Origin: Neoroseomonas oryzicola
GTDB taxonomy: Bacteria > Pseudomonadota > Alphaproteobacteria > Acetobacterales > Acetobacteraceae
Assembly (NCBI RefSeq): GCF_012163135.1
Contig: NZ_JAAVUP010000001.1
Coordinates: 930,001 to 994,000, forward strand
Direction of reading: 5' to 3'
Length of the DNA: 64,000 nucleotides
The position numbers and the translations under genes are program-made. Below, piece after piece: positions 34,532 through 43,244 of this stretch. The notes beneath the pieces are model-generated. The model was given only the letters and a program-made list of their open reading frames with translations, was not told where the DNA came from and did no database searches. Every line of letters starts with the position of its first letter. The first letter of the stretch is position 1.

Positions 34532-35416
34532 ATGCCGACCATCCGGACCGACGACGGCGTGGACCTCTACTACGAGGAAGCCGGATCCGGCATCCCGATG
34601 GTCTTCGTGCACGAATTCGCCGGCGACTACCGGTCCTGGGAGCCGCAGATGCGGTTCTTCTCCCGCCGCTACCGCTGCATCGCCTATTCGGCGCGGGGCT
34701 ATCACCCCTCGGCCGTTCCCAGCGACCCCAAGGCCTATTCCCAGGACCGGGCGACGGACGACATCGCCGCGGTCGTCAACGGGTTGGGCCTTGGCCAGGC
34801 GCACATCGTCGGGCTGTCCATGGGCGCCTTCGCGACCCTTCATTTCGGCCTGCGATACCCGCAGCTTGCGCGGAGCCTGACAGCCGCCGGCGTCGGCTAC
34901 GGCGCCGAGCCCGGCAAGCGGGAACAGTTCCGCCGCGAAACCGACGCCGCCATCGCCCGCATCCGTGCCGAGACCATGGCCGAATTCGGAAAGACCTACG
35001 GCCGCGGGCCGACCCGCCTCGTCTTCGAGGAAACCGATCCCCGCGGCTATGCCGAGTTCCTCGCCCAGCTTTGCGAGCATTCGACGGAGGGCTCCGCGCT
35101 CACCATGCAGGGCGTGCAGCGCGAACGCCCCTCCCTCTTCGACCTCGCGGAGGGCTTCCGCGCCTTCACCACGCCGACGCTGGTGGTGGCCGGCGACGAG
35201 GACGACCCGACCCTCGAACCGGCGCTCTACCTCAAGCGCACCATCCCCACCAGCGCCCTGCTGGTGCTGCCGAAATGCGGGCACACCATGAACCTGGAGC
35301 ATCCGGACGCCTTCAACCGGGCCGTGCTGGACTTCGTGACCCAAGTCGATGCTGGCGCCTGGCGGCGGCGCATCCCGGCCAGCCAGTCCGGCAGCATCAT
35401 CGCGGCGAAGACCTGA
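34532..35416 (+). CDS. Alpha/beta hydrolase
   Basis: A 294-residue serine hydrolase. The oxyanion-hole loop is 'VFVHEFAGDYRSWEPQM', and the nucleophile is Ser96 in 'HIVGLSMGAFATL'. The acid is in 'LVVAGDEDDPTLEPA' and the histidine in 'PKCGHTMNLEHPDAFN'. These fit the C-C hydrolase/haloperoxidase-like branch, often acting on small esters or ring-cleavage products. A 20-residue C-terminal tail follows the fold. The gene is divergent from the suf operon, with 134 bp between them. GGGAG lies before ATG 34532. Confidence 0.85.
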   Translation: MPTIRTDDGVDLYYEEAGSGIPMVFVHEFAGDYRSWEPQMRFFSRRYRCIAYSARGYHPSAVPSDPKAYSQDRATDDIAAVVNGLGLGQAHIVGLSMGAFATLHFGLRYPQLARSLTAAGVGYGAEPGKREQFRRETDAAIARIRAETMAEFGKTYGRGPTRLVFEETDPRGYAEFLAQLCEHSTEGSALTMQGVQRERPSLFDLAEGFRAFTTPTLVVAGDEDDPTLEPALYLKRTIPTSALLVLPKCGHTMNLEHPDAFNRAVLDFVTQVDAGAWRRRIPASQSGSIIAAKT

Positions 35417-35426
35417 CACGCCGGCG

Positions 35427-35876
35427 TCAGAGCTTCAGCTTCATGCCCTCGTGGCTCGCGACGAAGCCGAGCGATTCGTAGAAGCGGCGCGCATCCCCGC
35501 GCGCCTTGTCGGTGGTGAGTTGCACGATGCCGCAGCCGCGGTCGCGGCATTGTTCGATTGCCCATTCGAACATCCGCCGCCCGAGGCCGCCGCCGCGCGC
35601 CTCGGCGGCAATGCGTACGCTCTCGATCTGCCCGCGCCACATCCCGCGGTGCGACAGGCCGGGGATGAAGCTCAGTTGCAGGCAGCCGGCGACGCGGCCG
35701 TCGATCTCGACCACCGCAAGAAGCTGGTTCGCATCCGCCGCGATCGCCGCGAAGGCGGCATCATAGGCAGCGTCGCCCGGCTTCTCCCGCGCCGCGCCGA
35801 GCACGTCGTCGGCGAGCATCGCGACGATGGCCGGGACATCGGCCGCCGTCGCGCGGCGGAAGGCCGGCGCGCTCAC
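35427..35876 (-). CDS. GNAT-family N-acetyltransferase
   Basis: A 149-residue acetyltransferase. The acetyl-CoA-binding motif A is 'IESVRIAAEARGGGLGRRMF', with R/Q-x-x-G-x-G/A represented by RGGGLG. Motif B is 'VQLTTDKARGDARRFYESLG' and the protein ends 'FVASHEGMKLKL', as in small YhbS/PhnO-like GNATs. Its ATG overlaps the stop codon of the cyclopropane synthase (ATGA, 35873-35876), so the two are translationally coupled. The acceptor substrate is unknown. Confidence 0.87.
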   Translation of the reverse strand: MSAPAFRRATAADVPAIVAMLADDVLGAAREKPGDAAYDAAFAAIAADANQLLAVVEIDGRVAGCLQLSFIPGLSHRGMWRGQIESVRIAAEARGGGLGRRMFEWAIEQCRDRGCGIVQLTTDKARGDARRFYESLGFVASHEGMKLKL

Positions 35877-37174
35877 CGATAGAGATCCACCCGCGTCAGC
35901 GGCAGGCCCGAGGGCCCACGCGCGCGCTTGGTCGCCAGCGTCTGGAAGATGCCGACCGTGCCGCGCTCGAAGGCCAGCGCGCAGCCGGCCATGTAGGTGA
36001 TCCAGATGTCGGTCTTGGCCGCACCCACTTCCTTGATCGCGGCCTCCCGGTTGGCGAACAGGCGCTCGGTCCAGGCGCGGCAGGTGCGGGCGTAGTGCTC
36101 GCGCAGCGCCTCGACGTCGTGGATCTCGAAGCCGTTGCGCTCCAGCGCGTCGTGCTCGGCGCCGAGATGGTCGAGCTCGCCGCCGGGGAAGATGTAGCGG
36201 GTCAGCGCCTCGAATTCCGGGCGCTTCTTGCGGAAGGTCTTCTCGTCCTTCTTCATCGGCCGGGCGATCGCATGGTGCAGGTAGGCCCCGCGCGGGCGCA
36301 GCAATTCCCGGATGCGGGCGAAGTAGCCCTCCCGGTTGTCGAGGCCGACGGCCTCGTACATCCCGACGCTCGCGACCTTGTCGAAGGGCTCGGCCTTCAG
36401 TGTGCGGAAATCCGTCAGCTCGATGGTGACGCGGTCCTCGAGGCCGAGGCGCTTCACCTTCTCGACGGCATAGGCGTACTGCTCCTCGGCCAGCGTCACG
36501 CCATGCGCCTTAACGCCATAGTTCCGCGCGGCGTGGCAGACCAGCCCGCCCCAGCCGCAGCCGATGTCGAGGAAGCGTTCCCCCGGCTGCAGCCGCAGCT
36601 TCCGGCAGACGATGTCGAGCTTGGCGACCTGCGCTTCCGCGAGCGTCGTTTCCGGCGTCGGGTAGTAGGCGCAGGTGTAGACCATCTCGGGACAGAGAAA
36701 GAGCGCGTAGAAGGCGTTCGACAGGTCGTAGTGGAAATGCATCAGCGCCTTGTCGTCGCGCCCCTCGCCATACTTCGCGGCGTCGCCGGGGCCGGAGAAG
36801 GCATGCGATCCCTGCTTCTTCCCCGGGCCGAAGGCGAAGGGCAGCAGCGCCTTGGCGATCGTCATCTTGTCGAGGCGCTTCAACAGGCCCCGCCGCCCGT
36901 GCTCCGCCCGTTCGGCAAGGTCGAGCAGCGTGCCCCCCTCGATCGCCACGTCGCCCTGGGCCATCGCCTCGATCAGCGTGGACAGGCGCGGCTTGCGCAC
37001 CAGCCGCGTGAGCGCCGCGGGGTCCCGGATGGCAAGCGCGACATCGCCCCGCGGCGACGGGCCGAGCGGCACTTCCGATCCGTCCCACAGGCGCAGCGTC
37101 AGGTCGGCCTTGAGGTGATCGGCAACATGCGCCGCCAGGCGGCGGACGCCTTCCGCCCGCTTGTCCAATGTCAT
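35873..37174 (-). CDS. cfa: Cyclopropane-fatty-acyl-phospholipid synthase
   Basis: A 433-residue SAM-dependent enzyme that converts unsaturated acyl chains of membrane lipids to cyclopropanes, typically in stationary phase or acid stress. The N-terminal lipid-binding region (about 1-120) precedes 'HFHYDLSNAFYALFLCPEMV'. Next come 'YTCAYYPTPETTLAEAQVAK' and the SAM loop 'FLDIGCGWGGLVCHAARNYG'. After these come the 'GVTLAEEQYAYA' segment and 'VGMYEAVGLDNREGYFARIR'. Length and motifs match CfaA. It starts only 4 bp after the ABC substrate-binding gene, so the transporter, cfa and the GNAT gene look like one transcription unit. Confidence 0.92.
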   Translation of the reverse strand: MTLDKRAEGVRRLAAHVADHLKADLTLRLWDGSEVPLGPSPRGDVALAIRDPAALTRLVRKPRLSTLIEAMAQGDVAIEGGTLLDLAERAEHGRRGLLKRLDKMTIAKALLPFAFGPGKKQGSHAFSGPGDAAKYGEGRDDKALMHFHYDLSNAFYALFLCPEMVYTCAYYPTPETTLAEAQVAKLDIVCRKLRLQPGERFLDIGCGWGGLVCHAARNYGVKAHGVTLAEEQYAYAVEKVKRLGLEDRVTIELTDFRTLKAEPFDKVASVGMYEAVGLDNREGYFARIRELLRPRGAYLHHAIARPMKKDEKTFRKKRPEFEALTRYIFPGGELDHLGAEHDALERNGFEIHDVEALREHYARTCRAWTERLFANREAAIKEVGAAKTDIWITYMAGCALAFERGTVGIFQTLATKRARGPSGLPLTRVDLYR

Positions 37175-37178
37175 GGGT

Positions 37179-38138
37179 TCAGATCCGCACCCGGTCCGGG
37201 GCGACCCAGCGCAACGGCTCGGCCCAGATCACGTCCGCCGTCGTCACCGGCCGGTCGAGCCGGTTCATCCCCCGCAGCTGGTCGATCGCGAGCTGGATGT
37301 TCGCCACGCTGTCGGCGGTGAGGTTCATGCGGAAGCCGACCTTGGTCATCAGATCCGCGACCAGCTGGCGGTCCTGGCGCAGGAAGCGGGCGACCTGCTG
37401 GGCGGCCTGGTCGCGGTTGGATTCGATGAACTCCTGCGCCTGGATCAGGCTGCGCATCAGCCGTTCGGTCGTCGGGCGGTTCTGCTCGGCCCAGGCCTTG
37501 TTCATGTAGACGAAGTTGCGGACGATCTGGATCGCCTCGTTGTTGATCAGGATGTGCGTGTTCGGGATGGCGCGCTGCGCGCGGGTCGGCCAGGGCTCCC
37601 AGACCGCGAAGGCGTCGATGTTGCCGCGCTCCAGCGCGGCGACCATCTCCGGCGCCTCCACGTTCACGATGGTGTAGTCCGCCGGGTTGAGGTTCAGCTT
37701 CGCCACCACCGACAGCCAGAAGGTCTCGGACCCCGTGCCGCGGGCGACGCCGACGCGCTTGCCCTTCAGCTCGTCCATGGTGCGGATGCCGCGGCCGAGC
37801 ACACTGATCCAGCGCAGCAGCGCCGTGCCCTCGGCCACTGCCACCACGTTCGGATCGCGCACATGGGCCGAGACGCCGGCCTGCTCGGCGCCGTAGGCCG
37901 AGTTGATCTGGTTGCCGATCAGGAAGGCGATCATGGCGCTGCCGGACGGCCCGGTGTTCACCGTCACGTCGAGGCCGTTGCGCTCGAAGAAGCCCCCTTC
38001 CTTGGCGACGTAGTAGGGGGAGAAGGACGGATCCACGCCGGTGGCGATGGTGATCCGCGCCGGCGCCTGGGCCGAGGCAGGCAGCACATAGGCACCGGCC
38101 GCGGCGGCCGGCAGCGCGAGGACGGAACGGCGGTTCAT
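37179..38138 (-). CDS. NitT/TauT-type ABC transporter substrate-binding protein
   Basis: A 319-residue periplasmic binding protein. The signal peptide MNRRSVLALPAAAAGAYVLP...SAQA has a twin-Arg-like RR. The mature part opens 'ITIATGVDPSFSPYYVAKEG', then 'GFFERNGLDVTVNTGPSGSA' and 'GKRVGVARGTGSETFWLSVV', all typical of SsuA/TauA/NrtA-like proteins for sulfonates, taurine or nitrate. 'AALERGNIDAFAVWEPWPTR' is a strong family motif. The exact substrate is unknown; no desulfonation gene is adjacent. GGGAGA precedes ATG 38138. Confidence 0.88.
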   Translation of the reverse strand: MNRRSVLALPAAAAGAYVLPASAQAPARITIATGVDPSFSPYYVAKEGGFFERNGLDVTVNTGPSGSAMIAFLIGNQINSAYGAEQAGVSAHVRDPNVVAVAEGTALLRWISVLGRGIRTMDELKGKRVGVARGTGSETFWLSVVAKLNLNPADYTIVNVEAPEMVAALERGNIDAFAVWEPWPTRAQRAIPNTHILINNEAIQIVRNFVYMNKAWAEQNRPTTERLMRSLIQAQEFIESNRDQAAQQVARFLRQDRQLVADLMTKVGFRMNLTADSVANIQLAIDQLRGMNRLDRPVTTADVIWAEPLRWVAPDRVRI

Positions 38139-38157
38139 CGTGGTTCTCCCTGTTGCG

Positions 38158-38922
38158 TCAGACCGTGGCATTGAAGCGTCCCGCGAAGGCGCGGATGAGG
38201 AGGCGGAAGACTCGGTCCGTGGCGAATCCCAGCAGGCCGAGGGCGACGAGGGCGACGAAGATGTCCTCGATCTGCATGAACAGTCGCGCGTCCCACAGCA
38301 GCTTGCCGAGCCCGTCATTCGACGCCACCAGCTCGGCCGCCACGATGGTGACGAAGGCATTGGCCATCGCCAGGCGCATCCCGGTCAGGATGTAGGGCAC
38401 CGTCGCCGGCAGCGCGACCAGCGCGAAGACCTGCAGCCGGCTCGCACCCAGGCATTGCGCCGCGCGGATCTTGTCCCGCCCCACCGCACCGACGCCCGCG
38501 GCGGTCGAGATGATGACGACGAAGACCGTGGTGTAGGCGATGAGGAAGACCTTGCTCTCCTCCCCGATGCCGAACCAGATCACCGCCACCGTGATCATCG
38601 CGACGGCCGGGATGAAGCGGAAGAACTCGGTCCAGGGCTCGAGCAGCCAGCGCACGATCCGGAAGGACCCGATGGCGAGGCCGATGGGTATGCCGATGGC
38701 GCTGCCGATCAGGAAGCCCTGCAGGATTCGTCGCATGGAAGCGACGATCTGCTCCTGCAGGATGTTGTCCTCGATCAGCACGATGGCGCGTTCGAGGACC
38801 GGCAGCGGCGGCGGGAACAGCACCGACTTCACCAGCAGCGTCGCCGCCAGGTGCCAGATCAGGAACAGCAGCGCGAATCCCGCCACATAGCCCGCGACGA
38901 CGGCGAGGCGGTCAGTGCGCAC
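38158..38922 (-). CDS. NitT/TauT-type ABC transporter permease
   Basis: A 254-residue permease with about six helices. The EAA loop is 'VGRDKIRAAQCLGASRLQVF' followed by 'ALVALPATVPYILTGMRLAM', and 'IGIPIGLAIGSFRIVRWLLE' and 'EFFRFIPAVAMITVAVIWFG' are SsuC/TauC landmarks. It lies between the ATPase gene, with which it overlaps by 11 nt, and the binding-protein gene 19 bp downstream. Confidence 0.92.
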   Translation of the reverse strand: MRTDRLAVVAGYVAGFALLFLIWHLAATLLVKSVLFPPPLPVLERAIVLIEDNILQEQIVASMRRILQGFLIGSAIGIPIGLAIGSFRIVRWLLEPWTEFFRFIPAVAMITVAVIWFGIGEESKVFLIAYTTVFVVIISTAAGVGAVGRDKIRAAQCLGASRLQVFALVALPATVPYILTGMRLAMANAFVTIVAAELVASNDGLGKLLWDARLFMQIEDIFVALVALGLLGFATDRVFRLLIRAFAGRFNATV

Positions 38923-39679
38923 CGTGGATCTCGTCGTGGATCAGGGCGTGGACCTCGCGGAACGCCGCCATGAAGGCGTCCGAGGTGCGTTCGCGCGGGA
39001 AGGGCAGGTCGATCGGGATGACGGCCTTCAGCGTGCCGCCCGGCCCGCGCTTCATGACGCCGACGCGCGTCGCGAGCGCCACTGCCTCCTCGATGTCGTG
39101 GGTGATGAAGAGCACGGTCTTGCGAGTCTCGGCCCAGATGCGGCTGAGCTCGCCCTGCAGGACGGCGCGGGTCATGGCATCGAGCGCGCCGAACGGCTCG
39201 TCCATCAGCAGGATGCGCGGGTCGTTCGCCAGCGCGCGGGCGATCTGGATTCGCTGCTTCATCCCGCCCGAGAGTTCGGAGGGATGCTTCGCCCCCTGCC
39301 CGGTCAGCCCGACCATCTTCAGGTAATGCTCGGCCTTCGCGCGGCGCTCGCCGCGGCCCATGCCGCGCAGGCGCAGCCCGAAGGCGATGTTGTCGAGCGC
39401 GGTCAGCCAGTCATAGAGGCTGTCATGGCCCTGGAAGACCACGCCGCGATCGGCGCCGGGGCGATCCACCGGCCGGCCGTCAAGAAGGATGCGCCCGGCC
39501 GTCGGCTGCTCGAAGCCGGCGACCATGTTCAGCACCGTGGTCTTCCCGCAGCCGGAGGTACCGAGCAGGCAGAAGAACTCTCCCTCCGCCAGGTCCAGCG
39601 TGAAGTCGCGGACAGCCTCCCACGCGCCGGTGCGGCCGCGATAGGTCTTGCCCACGCCTTCCAGCGTCACCAGCGCCAC
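38912..39679 (-). CDS. NitT/TauT-type ABC transporter ATPase
   Basis: A 255-residue ATP-binding subunit of the SsuB/TauB class. Walker A is 'LLGTSGCGKTTVLNMVAGFE', the Q-loop is VVFQGHDSLYDWLTALDNIA, the signature is 'PSELSGGMKQRIQIARALAN', Walker B is 'ILLMDEPFGALDAMTRAVLQ', and the switch His is in 'TVLFITHDIEEAVALATRVG'. It is the first gene of the five-gene set (ATPase, permease, binding protein, cfa, GNAT). The 127-bp upstream gap is divergent from an SDR gene. Confidence 0.93.
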   Translation of the reverse strand: MALVTLEGVGKTYRGRTGAWEAVRDFTLDLAEGEFFCLLGTSGCGKTTVLNMVAGFEQPTAGRILLDGRPVDRPGADRGVVFQGHDSLYDWLTALDNIAFGLRLRGMGRGERRAKAEHYLKMVGLTGQGAKHPSELSGGMKQRIQIARALANDPRILLMDEPFGALDAMTRAVLQGELSRIWAETRKTVLFITHDIEEAVALATRVGVMKRGPGGTLKAVIPIDLPFPRERTSDAFMAAFREVHALIHDEIHGAH

Positions 39680-39806
39680 GCGCGGCCCCTCATTCTCCAG
39701 ACGGCGTCAGTTTAGGGCGGCCGGGCCTTCCGGCAACCCGGCTTCACGGCCCGGCAGGCCGGGTCTAGAACCCTCGGCGGCAGAAAACCGCAGGAGGGAA
39801 CGCCGC

Positions 39807-40721
39807 ATGCCGAACATGCTCGAGGGCAAGGTCGCGATCGTCACGGGGGCCGGCAACGGCATCGGGCGCGAGATCGCCATCATGATGGCCAAGCAGGGTG
39901 CCAAGGTCATCATCAACGATGTCGGCGCCTCCGTCTCCGGCGAGGGCCAGGACGCGACGCCCGCCCAGCAGACCAAGGCGATCATCGCCCAGAACGGCGG
40001 CACCTCCGAGATCTCGGCCGACAGCGTCTCCACCTGGGCCTCCGCCCAGAAGATCGTGCAGGCCGCGCTCGACCATTTCGGCCGCATCGACATCGTGGTG
40101 AACAACGCCGGCATCCTGCGCGACCAGATCTTCCACCGCATGACGCCCGAGGAATGGGACGCGGTGATCGCCGTCCACCTCAACGGCTCCTTCTACGTTT
40201 CCCGCGCGGCCGCCACGCATTTCCGCCAGCAGCAGTCCGGCGCCTATGTGCACATGTCCTCGACCTCGGGCCTGATCGGCAATTTCGGCCAGGCGAACTA
40301 CTCCGCGGCGAAGATCGGCATCGTCGGCCTGTCGAAGTCGATCGCCCTCGACATGGCGCGCTTCAACGTGCGCTCGAACTGCATCGCGCCCTTCGCCTGG
40401 TCGCGCATGACCGGCACGATCCCGGCGGAAACCCCCGAGCAGAAGCGCCGCGTCGAGCGCATCATGCAGATGACGCCGGACAAGAACGCGCCGCTCGCGG
40501 TCTTCCTGGCCTCCGACGCGGCGAAGGACGTGACGGGGCAGATCTTCTCCCCGCGCATGAACGAGCTGTTCGTCTACAGCCAGATCCGCCCGATCAAGTC
40601 GGTGCACCGCGAGAATGGCTGGACGCCGGAGGCGATCGCCGAATACGCGCTGCCCTCGCTCGCCCAGGGCTTCTCGAAGCTCGAGCGGTCGGGCGACGTC
40701 TTCTGCTGGGATCCGATCTGA
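39807..40721 (+). CDS. SDR-family oxidoreductase
   Basis: A 304-residue short-chain dehydrogenase. The NAD(P) loop is 'GKVAIVTGAGNGIGREIAIM' (TGxxxGIG), followed by 'IVVNNAGILRDQIFHRMTPE'. The catalytic Ser is in 'HMSSTSGLIGNFGQANYSAA' and the YxxxK is YSAAKIG. The N-terminal GKVAIVTGAG...VIINDVGASV and NNAGILRD blocks match the hydroxyacyl-CoA dehydrogenase-like SDRs related to the peroxisomal multifunctional enzyme. The longer C-terminus (about 50 residues beyond a usual SDR) fits this. A beta-oxidation role near acyl-CoA synthetase genes is plausible. AGGAGGGAA precedes ATG 39807. Confidence 0.88.
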   Translation: MPNMLEGKVAIVTGAGNGIGREIAIMMAKQGAKVIINDVGASVSGEGQDATPAQQTKAIIAQNGGTSEISADSVSTWASAQKIVQAALDHFGRIDIVVNNAGILRDQIFHRMTPEEWDAVIAVHLNGSFYVSRAAATHFRQQQSGAYVHMSSTSGLIGNFGQANYSAAKIGIVGLSKSIALDMARFNVRSNCIAPFAWSRMTGTIPAETPEQKRRVERIMQMTPDKNAPLAVFLASDAAKDVTGQIFSPRMNELFVYSQIRPIKSVHRENGWTPEAIAEYALPSLAQGFSKLERSGDVFCWDPI

Positions 40722-40729
40722 GGATCCCG

Positions 40730-41179
40730 ATGCGGCGGGTGCTGGCCCTGGCGTTCTGCGCCGTCGCCATCCCCGCCGCAGCGGATGTCCCGCGGGAGGT
40801 TCTGGACGCGGTCCAGCGCCTGCCGCCCACCGCGGCGCTGGAAGCGCCGCTGCGGTCCGCGCCCTGCGCCTTCGCCCCCTTCGCGCGCCATCTCGACCGG
40901 CTGCCCGGCAATGTCGCATGGGCGCGGCCCGAGGCGGTGGTGATCGTCGCCGGCCTGCCGGGCCTCGCCCCGGGCGCGCGTGCCGCCGTGCTGCGGCCGA
41001 CCCGCGAACTGCTCGCCCGCGCGGCGACACGCGACCGCATTGCCGAGGGCGGCATCACGCTCCACGGCATCGACCTCGCGCCCCTGCCGGCCGATGCGCC
41101 CGCGCCCGCCTTCCTCGCCATCCATGTCGCCCCGCCCGCCGCGCCGCCCGAAGGCTGCGTGGCGCAGGGCGCCCGCTGA
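40730..41179 (+). CDS. Small secreted protein, 149 aa, function unknown
   Basis: A predicted exported protein. The signal peptide MRRVLALAFCAVAIPAAADV is followed by an Ala/Pro/Arg-rich mature domain with 'REVLDAVQRLPPTAALEAPL' and 'GNVAWARPEAVVIVAGLPGL'. Two cysteines (Cys46 and Cys143) may pair. I do not recognise the family. It is 8 bp after the SDR stop and 13 bp before the acyl-CoA synthetase gene, so it is likely cotranscribed with both. GC content and codon use look like its neighbours. Confidence 0.6.
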   Translation: MRRVLALAFCAVAIPAAADVPREVLDAVQRLPPTAALEAPLRSAPCAFAPFARHLDRLPGNVAWARPEAVVIVAGLPGLAPGARAAVLRPTRELLARAATRDRIAEGGITLHGIDLAPLPADAPAPAFLAIHVAPPAAPPEGCVAQGAR

Positions 41180-41192
41180 ACCGGATCCGACC

Positions 41193-43244
41193 ATGACCGC
41201 GCTCGCCCCTGCCCTGCTCAACCCGCGCCGCATCGCGCTCGTCGGCGCCTCGGCGGACCCCAAGCGGCTGACGGCGCGGGCGCAGATCTACCTGCGCAAG
41301 CACGGCTTCGACGGGGATCTCTACCCGGTGAACCCGCGCGCCGACGAAGTCCTCGGCGAGAAATCCTACCCGACGCTCGCGGATGTCCCCGGGCCGGTGG
41401 ACCTCGCCTACCTGCTGGTCGGCACCGAGCATGTCGAAGGCGTCATCGCCGACGTCGCCGCCAAGGGCATTCCGGTCGCCGCCATTCTCGCCGACGGCTT
41501 CGCCGAGGCCGGGCCCGAGGGCCAGGCGCGCCAGGCCCGGCTGCTCGCGACCGCCAAGGCGGCCGGCGTGCGCATCCTCGGGCCGAACTCGATGGGCCTC
41601 GTGAACCTCAATGCGCGGACCGCCTGCTCGGTGAACGCGGCGCTGGAGGCCGAGAGCATCCCCGCGGGGCGGCTCGCGCTCGTCTCGCAGTCGGGCTCGA
41701 TGCTCGGCGCCATCATGGCGCGCGGCGCGGCGCGGGGCCTCGGCTTCTCCCACCTGATCAGCACCGGCAACGAGGCCGACCTGACGGCGAGCGAGATCGC
41801 CGGCATGCTCGTGGACGACCCGCAGGTGGACGCCATCCTGCTGTTCCTCGAGGCGATCCGCCGCGCCGACCTTCTGGCCGAGGCCGCCCGACGTGCGCAT
41901 GCCGCCGGCAAGCCGATCATCGCCTTCAAGCTGGGGCGTTCGGCCTTCGGGGCGGAACTGGCGAACAGCCACACCGGGGCGCTCGCGGGATCGGATGCCG
42001 CCGCCGACGCCTTCTTCCGCGCCAACGGCATCGCGCGGGTGACGATGATCGAGGCGCTGCTCGAAGCCCCCGCGCTGTTCATCGGCCGCAAGCCGCTCGC
42101 CGCGCCGAAGCGCGCCGTCTCGGTGATGACGACGACGGGCGGCGGCGGGGCGATGGCGGTCGATGCGCTCGGCGTCGCCGGCATCGAGACGCGCGCCCCG
42201 GACGCCACGGCGGTCGAGGGCCTCAAGGCCGCCGGCCTGCCGCATCATGGGCGGATGATCGACGTGACGCTCGCCGGCACGCGGGCGGACAAGGTGCAGG
42301 CGGCGCTCTCGGCCCTCGCCGCCGATCCGGACACCGACCTTGCCCTGTCGGTGATCGGGTCCTCCGCCCAGTTCCGGCCGCATGACGCGGTGGCGGGCAT
42401 CCTGGGCGCGGCGCGGTCAGGCCTGGCGAAGCCCGTCGCGGCCTTCCTGGTGCCGCAGGCGGATGTCTCCCTGCGGATGCTGGGCGAGGCCGGCATCGCC
42501 GCCTTCCGCACCCCGGAATCCTGCGCCGACGTGATCCGCGCCTTCATCGAATGGCAGGCGCCGCGCGCGGTCCCGGCCGCCCCGGCGCTGGCCCACGCCC
42601 TGCCCGCCCGTCCCGACGAGGCCGATGCGCGCCGGCTGTTCGAAGCGCTCGGCCTTGCCACCGGCTTCGCGGTCATGGCGACGCCGGATGCCGTGCCCAA
42701 GGGCCTGCGCTACCCCGTCGCGCTCAAGATCCTGTCTCCCGACCTCGCCCACAAGACCGAGGTCGGGGGGGTCGCGCTCAACCTCCCCGACGCCGCCGCG
42801 CTCAAGGCCGCGGCGACGGAAATGCTGGCGCGCGTGAAGGCCAGGGCCCCGCAGGCGACCATCACCGGCTTCCTGGTCCAGCCCATGGCCAAGGGCCTCG
42901 CCGAGGCGATCCTTGGCTTCCGTCGCGACCCGGAATCCGGCCCGGTCGTGCTGGTCGGCGCCGGCGGCGTCATGGCGGAACTGCACCGGGACACCGCGCT
43001 GCGCTGCGCCCCGGTCAGCGAAGTCGAGGCCCATGCCATGATCGCCGAGGTGAAGGGCCTCAAGCCGCTGGCGGGCTGGCGCGGCCTGCCGAAGGGCGAC
43101 CTCGACGCCCTCGCCCGCGCGATCGTCGCGGTCTCGCGGCTTGCCGCCGTGGCCGAGGTCTCGGAAGCCGAGATCAACCCGCTGATCGTCCATGCCGAGG
43201 GCCAGGGCGTCACGGTCGCCGATGCCTGGGTGGTACGTGCCTGA
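41193..43244 (+). CDS. ADP-forming acetate/acyl-CoA ligase family protein
   Basis: A 683-residue fused acyl-CoA synthetase (NDP-forming). Residues 1-130 are the CoA-binding Rossmann domain ('NPRRIALVGASADPKRLTAR', 'DLYPVNPRADEVLGEKSYPT'). Succinyl-CoA-synthetase-like domains follow, with the phosphohistidine motif 'LANSHTGALAGSDAAADAFF' near 250-270. From about 470 comes an ATP-grasp domain ('PVALKILSPDLAHKTEVGGV', 'VLVGAGGVMAELHRDTALRC', 'EINPLIVHAEG'). The enzyme activates a carboxylic acid with ATP and CoA, giving ADP and Pi. Domain order matches AcdA/AcdB-like single-chain enzymes. The following ASCH gene overlaps it. Confidence 0.92.
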   Translation: MTALAPALLNPRRIALVGASADPKRLTARAQIYLRKHGFDGDLYPVNPRADEVLGEKSYPTLADVPGPVDLAYLLVGTEHVEGVIADVAAKGIPVAAILADGFAEAGPEGQARQARLLATAKAAGVRILGPNSMGLVNLNARTACSVNAALEAESIPAGRLALVSQSGSMLGAIMARGAARGLGFSHLISTGNEADLTASEIAGMLVDDPQVDAILLFLEAIRRADLLAEAARRAHAAGKPIIAFKLGRSAFGAELANSHTGALAGSDAAADAFFRANGIARVTMIEALLEAPALFIGRKPLAAPKRAVSVMTTTGGGGAMAVDALGVAGIETRAPDATAVEGLKAAGLPHHGRMIDVTLAGTRADKVQAALSALAADPDTDLALSVIGSSAQFRPHDAVAGILGAARSGLAKPVAAFLVPQADVSLRMLGEAGIAAFRTPESCADVIRAFIEWQAPRAVPAAPALAHALPARPDEADARRLFEALGLATGFAVMATPDAVPKGLRYPVALKILSPDLAHKTEVGGVALNLPDAAALKAAATEMLARVKARAPQATITGFLVQPMAKGLAEAILGFRRDPESGPVVLVGAGGVMAELHRDTALRCAPVSEVEAHAMIAEVKGLKPLAGWRGLPKGDLDALARAIVAVSRLAAVAEVSEAEINPLIVHAEGQGVTVADAWVVRA

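Noticed and set aside
37179-39679. A taurine or alkanesulfonate operon
   Set aside because: Transporter class is right, but no TauD, SsuD or SsuE gene is adjacent, so a specific substrate is not claimed.
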